64,000 nucleotides of DNA, taken from Chitinophagales bacterium (GTDB taxonomy: Bacteria > Bacteroidota > Bacteroidia > Chitinophagales > UBA10324). The notes under the pieces were generated by a model. The model did not search any database. It saw nothing but the letters and a program-made list of their open reading frames with translations, and was not told the DNA's origin. The stretch covers positions 31,142-95,141 of the forward strand of contig JANWWJ010000002.1 of NCBI GenBank assembly GCA_025056305.1, given 5' to 3'. The translations under genes were made by a program, and so were the position numbers. Shown piece after piece: positions 26,464 through 34,739 of the stretch; positions within the stretch are counted from its first letter, which is position 1; each line of letters begins with the position of its first letter.

Positions 26464-27987
26464 CTAATGCCTCTCCGGACGCAAATGGGGAAACAAAATA
26501 ACGTCCTGTATTGAAGGGGCATTGGTCAACAGCATGACCAACCGGTCAATTCCGATACCCACGCCGGCAGTGGGAGGCATGCCGTATTCCAGCGCCCTTA
26601 GGTAATCTTCATCCAGTTGCATGGCTTCGGGGTCGCCTCTTCGGCCGAGTTCCAGCTGTTCTTCGAAACGCTTTCGCTGATCCAACGGATCGTTGAGTTC
26701 GCTAAACGCATTACACAGTTCCTTGCCGTTGCAAATGACTTCAAAGCGCTCCACCAGCTCGGGATGGTGCCGGTGTCGCCGCGCCAGCGGAGACATTTCT
26801 ACCGGGTAGTCAACGATGAATGTGGGATGGATCAAATGTGGTTCGCAAAACATGCTAAATAGTTCGTCGATGATTTTACCACGACCGGCTGAAGGATCTA
26901 CAGCTACACCACGTTCTTTAGCCACCTGCCGCAATTGTGCGTCACTCATCGTAGCTACTTGTAAACCCGTATGCTGCGCAATGGCCTCAAGCAGGGAGAT
27001 GCGTGGCCACGGCCGTCGAAAATCTATTTGTCGCCCGCCTACAGTAATACAGGTAGTTCCGTGAAGCTCTCTGACCACCTGCTCCAGCATTTCTTCGACC
27101 AAATCCATCATCCAGAAATAATCCTTGTACGCCACATATAGTTCAAGCATGGTAAACTCCGGATTGTGGTACCGGTCGATGCCTTCATTGCGGAAGTCTT
27201 TGGCAAACTCAAAGACCCCGTCGAGGCCGCCTACGATCAGGCGCTTGAGGTAGAGTTCATCAGCAATGCGCAGATACAGCTTCATGTCCAGCGCATTATG
27301 GTGGGTTACAAACGGTCGGGCCAGTGCTCCCCCATAAACCGGTTGCAGTACCGGTGTTTCCACCTCCAAATAGCCACGCTGCAACAAAAACGAACGGATG
27401 CTCTGTATGATTTGAGCGCGTTGGATGAACACGCGCCGGCTATCGGCATTTATGATTAAATCAACATAACGCTGCCGATAGCGGAATTCCGGATCGGTGA
27501 CGGCATCATAGACGTGGCCTTCTTTTTCCTTAACTACGGGTAAGGGTCGTAAAGCCTTACACAGCAAGCGTATCGAAAGGGCGTGAATGCTTATTTCCCC
27601 CGTACGTGTGCGAAACACATAGCCCTGCACGCCAATGATGTCACCAAGGTCCAACAACTTTTTCCACACCACCTCATAAAGTGAGCTATCGCCGTCGTGG
27701 CTTAGGTCATCACGTTTGAGGTATATCTGAATACGGCCTTTGGCATCCTGCAAGGTGCAAAAAGAAGCACCGCCCATAATGCGGCGCGCCATAATGCGGC
27801 CGGCCACCGACACGCGAACTCCTGAAAAGGCGTGTTCGTCTTGGGTAAGAGCCGAAATGATGTCGGCCGAATGATGGGTGACTTCAAAATCACCGGGCGG
27901 ATAAGGGTCAATGCCCATAGCCTCGAGCTGACGGCGCGCCTCGCGGCGCATGCGCTCATGTTCACTCAGTACTCCTGGCACTTGCAT
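26464..27987 (-). CDS. lysS: Lysyl-tRNA synthetase, class II
   Basis: LysRS charges tRNA-Lys. The product of about 507 residues has an OB-fold anticodon domain ([21 protein letters not shown]) and the class II catalytic core: motif 2 [20 protein letters not shown] near the middle and motif 3 [14 protein letters not shown] near the C-terminus, ending [10 protein letters not shown]. The ATG at 27987 is preferred; an ATG at 28011 would add eight residues. Length is normal for bacterial LysRS. It is not connected with the sulfur island, from which it is separated by 176 bases. Confidence 0.95.
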   Translation of the reverse strand: MQVPGVLSEHERMRREARRQLEAMGIDPYPPGDFEVTHHSADIISALTQDEHAFSGVRVSVAGRIMARRIMGGASFCTLQDAKGRIQIYLKRDDLSHDGDSSLYEVVWKKLLDLGDIIGVQGYVFRTRTGEISIHALSIRLLCKALRPLPVVKEKEGHVYDAVTDPEFRYRQRYVDLIINADSRRVFIQRAQIIQSIRSFLLQRGYLEVETPVLQPVYGGALARPFVTHHNALDMKLYLRIADELYLKRLIVGGLDGVFEFAKDFRNEGIDRYHNPEFTMLELYVAYKDYFWMMDLVEEMLEQVVRELHGTTCITVGGRQIDFRRPWPRISLLEAIAQHTGLQVATMSDAQLRQVAKERGVAVDPSAGRGKIIDELFSMFCEPHLIHPTFIVDYPVEMSPLARRHRHHPELVERFEVICNGKELCNAFSELNDPLDQRKRFEEQLELGRRGDPEAMQLDEDYLRALEYGMPPTAGVGIGIDRLVMLLTNAPSIQDVILFPHLRPERH

Positions 27988-28107
27988 GGCACGAAGATAA
28001 CACCCCACCAAGGGCTGTCACTGCAATGGGGCTTGGCAGCTGAGCGCTAAGACTTCAAATAATTTTAATGTTTGATCGGGCACTTGCCGTCAAAGCGAGT
28101 AACGCTA

Positions 28108-28115
28108 TAGTTTTC
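28108..28115 (+). promoter_or_regulatory. Possible -7 element of the cation transporter gene
   Basis: TAGTTTTC matches seven of eight positions of the TAnnTTTG consensus, and a TTG lies 21 bases further upstream. It would initiate just before the GTG start at 28129. Tentative. Confidence 0.25.
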
Positions 28116-28128
28116 CAACTTTGAACCG

Positions 28129-29106
28129 GTGAATAAAAACCTTTCACTGCAGCGCATCATTACCTTGGCCAGTGTATTGCTGCTCGGTGCAAAAACTCTC
28201 GCATACGTGCTTACCCACAGCAATGCAGTGTTATCGGACGCATTAGAAAGTTTGGTCAATCTGGCCGCTGCATTTATGGGCCTGTATAGCTTGCAGCTTT
28301 CAGCCAAGCCAAGAGACAGCAACCATCCGTACGGCCATGGCAAAGTGGAATTTTTGTCTGCCGGTATTGAAGGCAGTCTCATCCTTTTTGCCGGGGTGCT
28401 CATTATCGCAAAAGCTATTTACAACTTCTTTCGTCCTCAGCAGTTGGGTGCCCTTGATGCCGGCCTGATAATTCTTGCCTCAACCGGCATAATCAACTTC
28501 GTATTGGGCCGTATGGCCGTACGTCAAGCAAAGCGTGGCCACTCCCCTGCTTTGCTCGGCAGTGGCCGGCATCTGGAATCCGACGCCTATTCCACGTTTG
28601 GGGTCTTGGCTGCTGTGGTGCTGCTGTATTTCTTCCCTTATTCCTGGCTGGACAACGGCGTGGCCTTACTGTTTGGTGCGGTCGTATCGGTGATGGGTTT
28701 TCGTGTCATTCGGTCGGCGGTGGCCGGCATCATGGATGAGGCCGATATGCATCTGCTCAATCAAATCATCAGGTTCGTCAACGATCGGCGCCGGCCCGCC
28801 TGGGTTGACCTTCATAACATGCGGGTCATAAAATACGGTGCCGTTTTACATGTCGATTGCCACCTGACCCTTCCCTGGTACTATAGTGTGGCTCAGGCAC
28901 ATGAAGAAGTCCATGAATTGCGACAGGTCATGATGCAGTCCGTACAAAATCCCGTTGAGTTTTTCATTCATACCGACGCTTGTGTGCCGCAACATCAATG
29001 CCGTTTGTGCTTGTTGGATTCTTGCCCTCACCGGCAACATGCTTTTCAAATGAGTCAGCAATGGACCTTAGAGACAACGCTGGCCGACCGAAAGCATGGC
29101 ATGTAG
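28129..29106 (+). CDS. Cation diffusion facilitator family transporter
   Basis: CDF proteins export divalent metal ions such as Zn2+ or Fe2+ in exchange for protons. The 325-residue product, starting with GTG, has about six membrane helices. Metal-site residues are visible in helix 2 (NAVLSDALESLVN) and helix 5 (RHLESDAYSTFG); DSNHPYGHGKVEFLSAG is the family cytoplasmic loop. The soluble C-terminal domain (VLHVDCHLTLPWYYSVAQAHEE) ends with a Cys-rich tail, C-x5-C-x2-C-x4-C, at residues about 282-297, which may bind metal. The specific metal is not clear. It is divergent from lysS. Confidence 0.92.
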   Translation: MNKNLSLQRIITLASVLLLGAKTLAYVLTHSNAVLSDALESLVNLAAAFMGLYSLQLSAKPRDSNHPYGHGKVEFLSAGIEGSLILFAGVLIIAKAIYNFFRPQQLGALDAGLIILASTGIINFVLGRMAVRQAKRGHSPALLGSGRHLESDAYSTFGVLAAVVLLYFFPYSWLDNGVALLFGAVVSVMGFRVIRSAVAGIMDEADMHLLNQIIRFVNDRRRPAWVDLHNMRVIKYGAVLHVDCHLTLPWYYSVAQAHEEVHELRQVMMQSVQNPVEFFIHTDACVPQHQCRLCLLDSCPHRQHAFQMSQQWTLETTLADRKHGM

Positions 29107-29119
29107 CCGCTTGTACATG

Positions 29120-30019
29120 TTATCTGGTGGGAAATGTCAACAACAATTTCCACGCTTCACGGACACGGTTCTCCGCCAACAGGTGTTTGGCCATCAGATG
29201 AAGATGATAATGCAGCGATTCAGTATCGTTGCCAAAACGCATTTGCAATTCATGGATCAGTTCATCCACATGTACATCCTGCAGGTTCTCAAGGCCAGGT
29301 ATTTTATCTACATTGGCCAACAAGCCTAAATCATTACCGGTGAGAACGGAAGAGTTACGAATGGCCTCAGGCAGGCCATCGAGGCCGATAGCTGGCCGTT
29401 CCAACGGCTTGGGCACCTGAAAGAGGGCGGCACCAGAAGCACGGCAATAGTAGTCCTGACCCATACGTGCCACCAAATCAATTTTATTCGGATCAATACG
29501 CCCCTGATTGTCCAGAACCTTTTCGGAAACATGCATGAGCAAAACTTCACATATAACCAGATTGGCGGCTCCCCCTTGCTCACCCATAGACTTCACTTCC
29601 ACCACCTTGCATTCCATCTGGACAGGCGACTCGGCCACGCGCCACGGTCGCACCCGCTCGGAGCGCAGTTTGGTGAATCCGGCCTTTACAAATTCGTCCA
29701 CCCCTTTTGGGTATTCGCTGCTGGCTACATTGGCCTGTTGCACCATGTTGTAAGTGACTACGTTGATGACCACCTCTGGAACTTCCAACACGTTTTCCAA
29801 CGTGTTTTTGACGGCCTGATCGCGTACCCTTCGGGCTGGAGAAAAAATCAGCGTTGCCGGCCGGCTGCCAAAGGCATTGAAAAAACTGAAAGGCGATAAG
29901 TTGGCATTGCCGTCCCGGTCAACAGTGCTAGCAAAGGCAATCGGACGTGGTGCAACGGCACTCAGCAGAAAGCTGTGCATGCGCGGCACCGGAGTTTCGG
30001 CAGGATCGATCGTAAGCAT
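29120..30019 (-). CDS. Flavin reductase family protein (FMN-binding split barrel)
   Basis: 299-residue protein with the FMN-binding split-barrel fold of the flavin-reductase-like family: VAPRPIAFASTVDRDGNANLSPFSFFNAF is the characteristic start of the domain (residues 27-55), followed by RVRDQAVKNTLENVLEVPEVVINVV and a C-terminal extension. Such proteins bind FMN and may reduce flavin or act on unknown substrates; no partner monooxygenase lies nearby. The two neighbours on the minus strand, the Asp-box lipoprotein and aminotransferase, give no functional hint. It is convergent with the cation transporter. Confidence 0.85.
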   Translation of the reverse strand: MLTIDPAETPVPRMHSFLLSAVAPRPIAFASTVDRDGNANLSPFSFFNAFGSRPATLIFSPARRVRDQAVKNTLENVLEVPEVVINVVTYNMVQQANVASSEYPKGVDEFVKAGFTKLRSERVRPWRVAESPVQMECKVVEVKSMGEQGGAANLVICEVLLMHVSEKVLDNQGRIDPNKIDLVARMGQDYYCRASGAALFQVPKPLERPAIGLDGLPEAIRNSSVLTGNDLGLLANVDKIPGLENLQDVHVDELIHELQMRFGNDTESLHYHLHLMAKHLLAENRVREAWKLLLTFPTR

Positions 30020-30039
30020 AGCTTGGGAAGGCTGCGAAG

Positions 30040-31008
30040 TTAGGGATCATAAAAGCGGTAAAGGCGTCCGCTGCTGCCACATAAGAATCCTCCATCAGCC
30101 GTAAGCGCTATGCCGTAAAGGTCAACCGTATTGGGAAAGGCGATGCGCTGCCAGCTGTAGCCGCCGTCGGTGGTTTTCATAAAGCAGCCGCGGGGACCAA
30201 TCACGTAACCGTTTTGCCGATCGCGAAAAGCAATGCGTGTGAAATGGAGTTGAGGCACAACCAGACTGTTGCCATTGCGCAGGCGTTGCCAGCTGTGGCC
30301 GCCGTCTTGCGTCTTCCAAATTGAACCCTGATAACCTGCAACGAAGCCTACACGATCATCAGCAAAGGCGAGCGAAACAAAAAAATCACCCTTTGCATTG
30401 CTGTACTGCCACGTTCGGCCCGAATCAACGGTGTACATCACCAACCCATAACCGGCTACCACTCCTCGTTCGGGAGAAAAAAAATGTACATCGCGCAACT
30501 CAGCAACGAAGGTGTCCACAATCCAATTAGCGCCACCATCGGTGGAAAAATGGAGTACGCCGACACGAAAGGCTTCTCCCCCACATGCCCACCCATGGCG
30601 GGCATCATAGAAATGAAAATCATGAACCGGATCCCATAAACGCGGCTGATTGGTCACCCAGGTGTTGCCGCCATCCGTGCTTCGGTAAATGAGGCCGTCA
30701 TAATTAGCCATCACCAACGTGTCTTTCGAAAACAACCAGAGACCGTACAACTCTTTACGCAAATCGATGGTGGACACGGGTTGCCAGCTCATTCCTGCAT
30801 CACGACTGCGCAAAAGAATGCCCAGGTCATAACGTAGGCCACCGCACGCATAAACCACCGAATCGCCGGCTGCAGCGATGTTGTTAAGCGTAAGGGTAGT
30901 GGGACTTTCTAGTTCCTGAAAAAACAACTCCACTTCCGCCTCCTGACAGCCCAATCCCCAAAAAAGCGATAAGAAAATGATAAAATTTCTCATAAAAAAT
31001 TTATGCAT
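30040..31008 (-). CDS. Asp-box/YCF48-like lipoprotein
   Basis: About 322 residues from the ATG at 31008; ATG 30993 is an alternative. A lipoprotein signal (RNFIIFLSLFWGLGC) is followed by a beta-propeller of Asp-box repeats: SRDAGMSWQ, STDGGNTWV, STDGGANWI, TVDSGRTWQ, TQDGGHSWQ and TTDGGYSWQ. The even repeat spacing of about 45 residues resembles the YCF48/HCF136 photosystem-assembly family and bacterial relatives, whose role outside photosynthesis is unknown. The start overlaps the stop of the aminotransferase by eight bases (ATGCATAA), suggesting translational coupling. It has no T9SS sorting domain, unlike the Asp-box protein at the window start. Confidence 0.85.
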   Translation of the reverse strand: MHKFFMRNFIIFLSLFWGLGCQEAEVELFFQELESPTTLTLNNIAAAGDSVVYACGGLRYDLGILLRSRDAGMSWQPVSTIDLRKELYGLWLFSKDTLVMANYDGLIYRSTDGGNTWVTNQPRLWDPVHDFHFYDARHGWACGGEAFRVGVLHFSTDGGANWIVDTFVAELRDVHFFSPERGVVAGYGLVMYTVDSGRTWQYSNAKGDFFVSLAFADDRVGFVAGYQGSIWKTQDGGHSWQRLRNGNSLVVPQLHFTRIAFRDRQNGYVIGPRGCFMKTTDGGYSWQRIAFPNTVDLYGIALTADGGFLCGSSGRLYRFYDP

Positions 31009-32203
31009 AATATACAACGTCCATGGCCTTCCATAACCGACGACACACTTCATCGACTTCGTCTTTCGTGATGGTGAGGGGCGGTGCCAATCGGAGACAA
31101 TGCGGGGCAAACAGGAAACAATCGGTCGCCAACTGTTGTTCGCGACACGCGGCCACGAGCTGGCGACATCGCTGGTCATCGCCCACATCCAAAGCCATCA
31201 GCAAGCCGGCACTACGCAACTCCCGGACCATCGGATGTTGCAGCTTGGCTACAAAAGCATTTTGTTTTTCTGCCACCTGCTCTATCAAGTGGCTTTCCAG
31301 CAGAAAGTTCAGCGCAGCTAATCCGGCCGCACAGCTAAGGGGATGACCTCCAAAAGTGGTGATGTGCCCCAAAGCAGGCTCCGTACTCAGCGCCTGCATG
31401 CGCTCATAACTGGAAATGAAAGCGCCCAAGGGCAGACCTCCACCTAGGGCCTTCGCCAAAATGAGAATATCCGGTATCACGTCGTATTGCTGAAAGCAGA
31501 ATAGACGGCCGGTCCGTCCGAAGCCAGTCTGGCATTCATCAAAAACCAGCAGGGCACCCATCTCCGAGCAACGCTGCCTGAGCGCCTTCAAAAACTCCGG
31601 GCTGGCCCGCACCACGCCCGCCTCTGCCTGTACCGGCTCTACAAATACCGCGGCCGTTTGCTGCGTGATGAATTGCAGGGCTTGAACATCATTGTAAGGC
31701 AGGAGGCGATGACCGGGAATGAGAGGACGAAAAGCATTTCGCAATGACTCATCACCAATGATGCTGAGCGCACCTTGGGTGCTGCCGTGGTAACAATGAC
31801 GAAAGGAAACTATCTCGAAGCGGCCCGTTAGCCGCTTAGCTAATTTCATGGCTCCCTCTGTGGCTTCACTGCCTGAATTGGTGAAGTAAACGGTCTGCAG
31901 GTTTGGAGGGAGCAAGGCAGCTAGGCGGGCAGCATAAGCAACCTGAGGCCATTGAATGTATTCCCCATAGACCATTACATGAAGATGGCGTGACAGTTGC
32001 GCTTCAATGGCTTGAACCACGGCTTTATTTCCATGTCCTACATGACTTACAGATATGCCGCTGATCAGGTCTATGTAAGCGGTGCCGGAAGTATCGTATA
32101 AATAAATGCCTTGCGCAGAGGTAATATCTAAAAGCAGGGGCTGCTGCGACGTAGGTGCCAGATGACGGAAAAACTGCGTGCGTAACGCATTCATCGATGG
32201 CAA
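31001..32203 (-). CDS. Class III pyridoxal-phosphate aminotransferase
   Basis: 400-residue aminotransferase of the acetylornithine/ornithine/4-aminobutyrate class. SGISVSHVGHGN and YFTNSGSEATEGAMKLAK (PLP phosphate cup) are seen in the N-terminal half. VFDECQTGFGRTGRLFCF and DILILAKALGGGLPLGAF follow, with the Lys of LAKALG forming the Schiff base. The substrate cannot be fixed from sequence; the gene is not in an arginine or lysine cluster. Its stop overlaps the start of the Asp-box lipoprotein gene. Confidence 0.88.
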   Translation of the reverse strand: MPSMNALRTQFFRHLAPTSQQPLLLDITSAQGIYLYDTSGTAYIDLISGISVSHVGHGNKAVVQAIEAQLSRHLHVMVYGEYIQWPQVAYAARLAALLPPNLQTVYFTNSGSEATEGAMKLAKRLTGRFEIVSFRHCYHGSTQGALSIIGDESLRNAFRPLIPGHRLLPYNDVQALQFITQQTAAVFVEPVQAEAGVVRASPEFLKALRQRCSEMGALLVFDECQTGFGRTGRLFCFQQYDVIPDILILAKALGGGLPLGAFISSYERMQALSTEPALGHITTFGGHPLSCAAGLAALNFLLESHLIEQVAEKQNAFVAKLQHPMVRELRSAGLLMALDVGDDQRCRQLVAACREQQLATDCFLFAPHCLRLAPPLTITKDEVDEVCRRLWKAMDVVYYA

Positions 32204-32246
32204 ATTTAGCCGCAGAGCAATGCGCCTTTCGGCGTAATCTTGCCCT

Positions 32247-32768
32247 ATGAACCGGCTGATTTATGCAATCAAATATGTGCCGGCAGTTCGCATTCAATCC
32301 GAGGACGAACAACGGCTGGTATTGGAAAGCATCCGCAACCGGGTCTGGAATCCCGTTTTTACCATAGGGACCATCAGCTTTGTATTGTCGATGACGTTGC
32401 GTGGCTTTTTTGACCAACACTATGCCACGCCTGTACTGGGCATTTCCGCTTTTGTGCTGTTTTGGGGCGTATGGATCCTTTCAGCCACAGCTCTGGTGGT
32501 CATTGATCGGCCTTCCTCAACCATATATTTTATTTATCGTCATTTAGGCTATCTGCAAAAAGTATATACGGTTCCGATTTCTTCCATTGATGCAGTGCTT
32601 TTGCAAAAACGCGATGGCCGTCTGAAAATGTCATTGCTGCGCGACACTGGCGCAAACATGGCCGTAGGTCATTCACGCGATGATCAACTGCTCAGCACTA
32701 CTGCTCAACGCACTGCCGCCTATTTGGGAGTGCCGCTGCAGGAAAGTTCCACAGCTCATTCTTCATGA
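32247..32768 (+). CDS. Small membrane protein of unknown function
   Basis: 173-residue protein not recognised. Two adjacent hydrophobic segments (VFTIGTISFVLSMTL and LGISAFVLFWGVWILSATALVVI) make it a likely two-helix inner-membrane protein. The soluble C-terminal part starts TIYFIYRHLGYLQKVYTVPIS and has a beta-rich look. It is divergent from the aminotransferase (43 bases between starts) and ends 29 bases before tRNA-Phe. The frame is long, has normal codon use for the window and does not overlap another gene, so I consider it real. Confidence 0.7.
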   Translation: MNRLIYAIKYVPAVRIQSEDEQRLVLESIRNRVWNPVFTIGTISFVLSMTLRGFFDQHYATPVLGISAFVLFWGVWILSATALVVIDRPSSTIYFIYRHLGYLQKVYTVPISSIDAVLLQKRDGRLKMSLLRDTGANMAVGHSRDDQLLSTTAQRTAAYLGVPLQESSTAHSS

Positions 32769-32797
32769 CCATGCAGGATACTACCTTTGCCGCTGGC

Positions 32798-32870
32798 GGT
32801 GGGGTAGCTCAGTTGGTAGAGCAGCGGACTGAAAATCCGTGTGTCGCCAGTTCGATTCTGGCCCTCACCA
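32798..32870 (+). tRNA. tRNA-Phe (GAA)
   Basis: A 73-base cloverleaf. The acceptor arms GGTGGGG and CCTCACC pair with one G-U. The anticodon loop CTGAAAA carries GAA at 32831-32833, and the T arm is GCCAG-TTCGATT-CTGGC. The discriminator is A, and the 3' CCA is not encoded (next bases CTA). It ends exactly where the stop codon of the convergent nth gene begins. Confidence 0.97.
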
Positions 32871-33554
32871 CTAAGCGGTACGTGAGGCACGCTTCTTTGT
32901 GACCTTACGGTCTTTTCGCGTCTGCTTTTCATAAAAAAGGCACCAGCGGGTCAGGGGACACTGCGCACATAATGGCCGGCGGGCCTTGCAGACATAGCGT
33001 CCGTGTAAGATCAACCAGTGATGAGCTTTTCCCCTTAAGTGTTCTGGAATAAAACGCACAAGCTGTTTTTCTACCTGCAAGGGAGTTTTTGCACCCACCG
33101 TAAGACCGAGGCGGCGGGCAACGCGGAAAACATGGGTATCGACCGCAAGTGTGGGTTGTCGATAGATTGCCGAAGCGATCACATGGGCCGTTTTTCGGCC
33201 CACTCCCGGTAATTTGACCAATTCCTGCGGATCGCAGGGCACCTGCCCATTATATTTTTCTACCAACATGCGGGCCATGGCTACCAAATACCGGCTTTTG
33301 CTATTGGGATAGCTGATGCTTCGTATGAGCTTGTAGATGTCTTCTTCACGGGCTTTGGCCATCGCCGCAGCATCCGGATACTGGCGAAACAACTCGGGAG
33401 TCGTCTGGTTTACCCGTTTGTCCGTGCATTGGGCCGAAAGGATAACGGCCACCAATAACTGAAAGGGCGTTTCGTAGTGCAGTTCGGTATCGGCATGCGG
33501 TTGATGTCGGGCAAAAAAGTCTAAGATGCCCTCAAAGCGCTCGCTCCGAGTCAC
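32871..33554 (-). CDS. nth: Endonuclease III
   Basis: Endonuclease III is a DNA glycosylase/AP lyase that removes oxidised pyrimidines. The 227-residue product has the helix-hairpin-helix with the catalytic Lys (LPGVGRKTAHVIASAIY), the catalytic Asp (LAVDTHVFRVARRLGL) and the C-terminal 4Fe-4S motif C-x6-C-x2-C-x5-C (CKARRPLCAQCPLTRWC). A basic C-terminal tail extends about 15 residues beyond the cluster. Its TAG stop codon directly abuts tRNA-Phe on the other strand, so the mRNA end must run into antisense of the tRNA. Confidence 0.95.
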   Translation of the reverse strand: MTRSERFEGILDFFARHQPHADTELHYETPFQLLVAVILSAQCTDKRVNQTTPELFRQYPDAAAMAKAREEDIYKLIRSISYPNSKSRYLVAMARMLVEKYNGQVPCDPQELVKLPGVGRKTAHVIASAIYRQPTLAVDTHVFRVARRLGLTVGAKTPLQVEKQLVRFIPEHLRGKAHHWLILHGRYVCKARRPLCAQCPLTRWCLFYEKQTRKDRKVTKKRASRTA

Positions 33555-33590
33555 GCTTCAAAGGTAACAGCCACAAGTTACTAACACCGC

Positions 33591-33824
33591 TCAGGCATGC
33601 TCCAATGCGGCCTGACGACTGAAGGCCAGGATCAGCTGAACCGACGTTTCGCTGGGACCTTCCGGCACACGCCTTAGATCAGCCAGCGTTTGCTGCAACT
33701 GCTGCAGTTCTTCGCTCGCACCTGGATGTTGCTGAAGCCACCGGCGAAACTGGCAGGCCTCCTCGGCCGTCATCTCTTGAAACAAATAGCGGATTAGGTC
33801 GTTACGAGTATACGATGGGTCCAT
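33591..33824 (-). CDS. Small protein, putative anti-sigma partner
   Basis: 77-residue protein (MDPSYTRNDLIRYLFQEM...). The N-terminal LIRYLFQEMTAEEACQFRRWL resembles the anti-sigma N-terminal helix bundle of ECF systems of Bacteroidota. There is no membrane helix, so it would be a soluble partner. It lies 75 bases downstream of the ECF sigma factor gene. No zinc-binding HxxxCxxC motif is present, so the link is by position and helix pattern only. Confidence 0.6.
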   Translation of the reverse strand: MDPSYTRNDLIRYLFQEMTAEEACQFRRWLQQHPGASEELQQLQQTLADLRRVPEGPSETSVQLILAFSRQAALEHA

Positions 33825-33899
33825 CCCACTGTTTTTCGTGAGTTATTTGCCCACTAAAACGCCGTCGGGGACGCTTTGGTATGAAAAAACTGAAAAAAA

Positions 33900-34478
33900 T
33901 TACAACGACAGCTTAAGCTGCTTTTTCATCTTCCGCAGGTTGATCAATGCATAACGCATCCGACCTAATGCGGTGTTAATGCTCACTCCGGTAAGCTTGG
34001 CAATTTCTTTGAAGCTCAGCTCACCCCAAATACGCAAAATCACCACTTCGCGCTGTTCGGCCGGTAGCCGTTCCACCAACTGCCGCACTGCTCGCTGGGA
34101 CTGGCTGATCATCAAGTCTCGATCGGCGGCAGGCCCCTTCAGGTTCAGCAGTTCAAATACATCGTAACCATCTGCAGTCACAATGGCCGGCGTGCGCCGA
34201 GTTTTCCGATAGTAGTCAATGCAACGATTGTGGGCGATACGCAGCAGCCAAGGCAAAAATTTCCCTTCCTCCTGATATGCCCCCGTTTTTAGCTTGCGAA
34301 TTGCTTTCATGAACGTATCCTGAAACAGATCTTCCGCAACATAGCGGTCGCGCACAAACATGTAAATGGCGCCAAACACACGCTGCTGATGCCGCCTGAT
34401 GAGCAACTCCAGAGCCGACTCATCGCCCTGAACGTACTGCTTTACCAACTGTTCATCCGAAATCTGATGGTATTCCAT
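33900..34478 (-). CDS. ECF-type RNA polymerase sigma factor
   Basis: 192-residue sigma-70-family factor with only regions 2 and 4. Region 2 covers residues about 20-90 (LIRRHQQRVFGAIYMFVRDRY, AEDLFQDTFMKAI, LPWLLRIAHNRCIDYYRK). Region 4 covers residues 130-185 (VERLPAEQREVVILRIWGELSFKEIAKLTGVSINTALGRM). The organisation is that of ECF sigma factors abundant in Bacteroidota, which commonly use small anti-sigma partners. It is divergent from uvrA with a 261-base spacer in which no -33/-7 pair was clear. Confidence 0.9.
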   Translation of the reverse strand: MEYHQISDEQLVKQYVQGDESALELLIRRHQQRVFGAIYMFVRDRYVAEDLFQDTFMKAIRKLKTGAYQEEGKFLPWLLRIAHNRCIDYYRKTRRTPAIVTADGYDVFELLNLKGPAADRDLMISQSQRAVRQLVERLPAEQREVVILRIWGELSFKEIAKLTGVSINTALGRMRYALINLRKMKKQLKLSL

Positions 34479-34739
34479 AGACGTTTACTGTTTTTGGTTA
34501 ACAAAAGCACTTCGTCGTAGGCCAAATGCCTTAACGCCGCAAGTCGAGTAAACGTCTATGCCCTAGGTGTGTGGTTTGGTTTTGGTTTTTTACCGGAAAA
34601 AAGTCATCGCTTCTCTCAGGAAACAATGACTATTCTATCCGGATTTAGAGTAGAATTGCAACCGCTAACTCAAAACTTTAGAGTAACTGTGTTTCGATAG
34701 AAGGTGTTGTTGCTACACAAAGATGCATAATTTTTTGAA

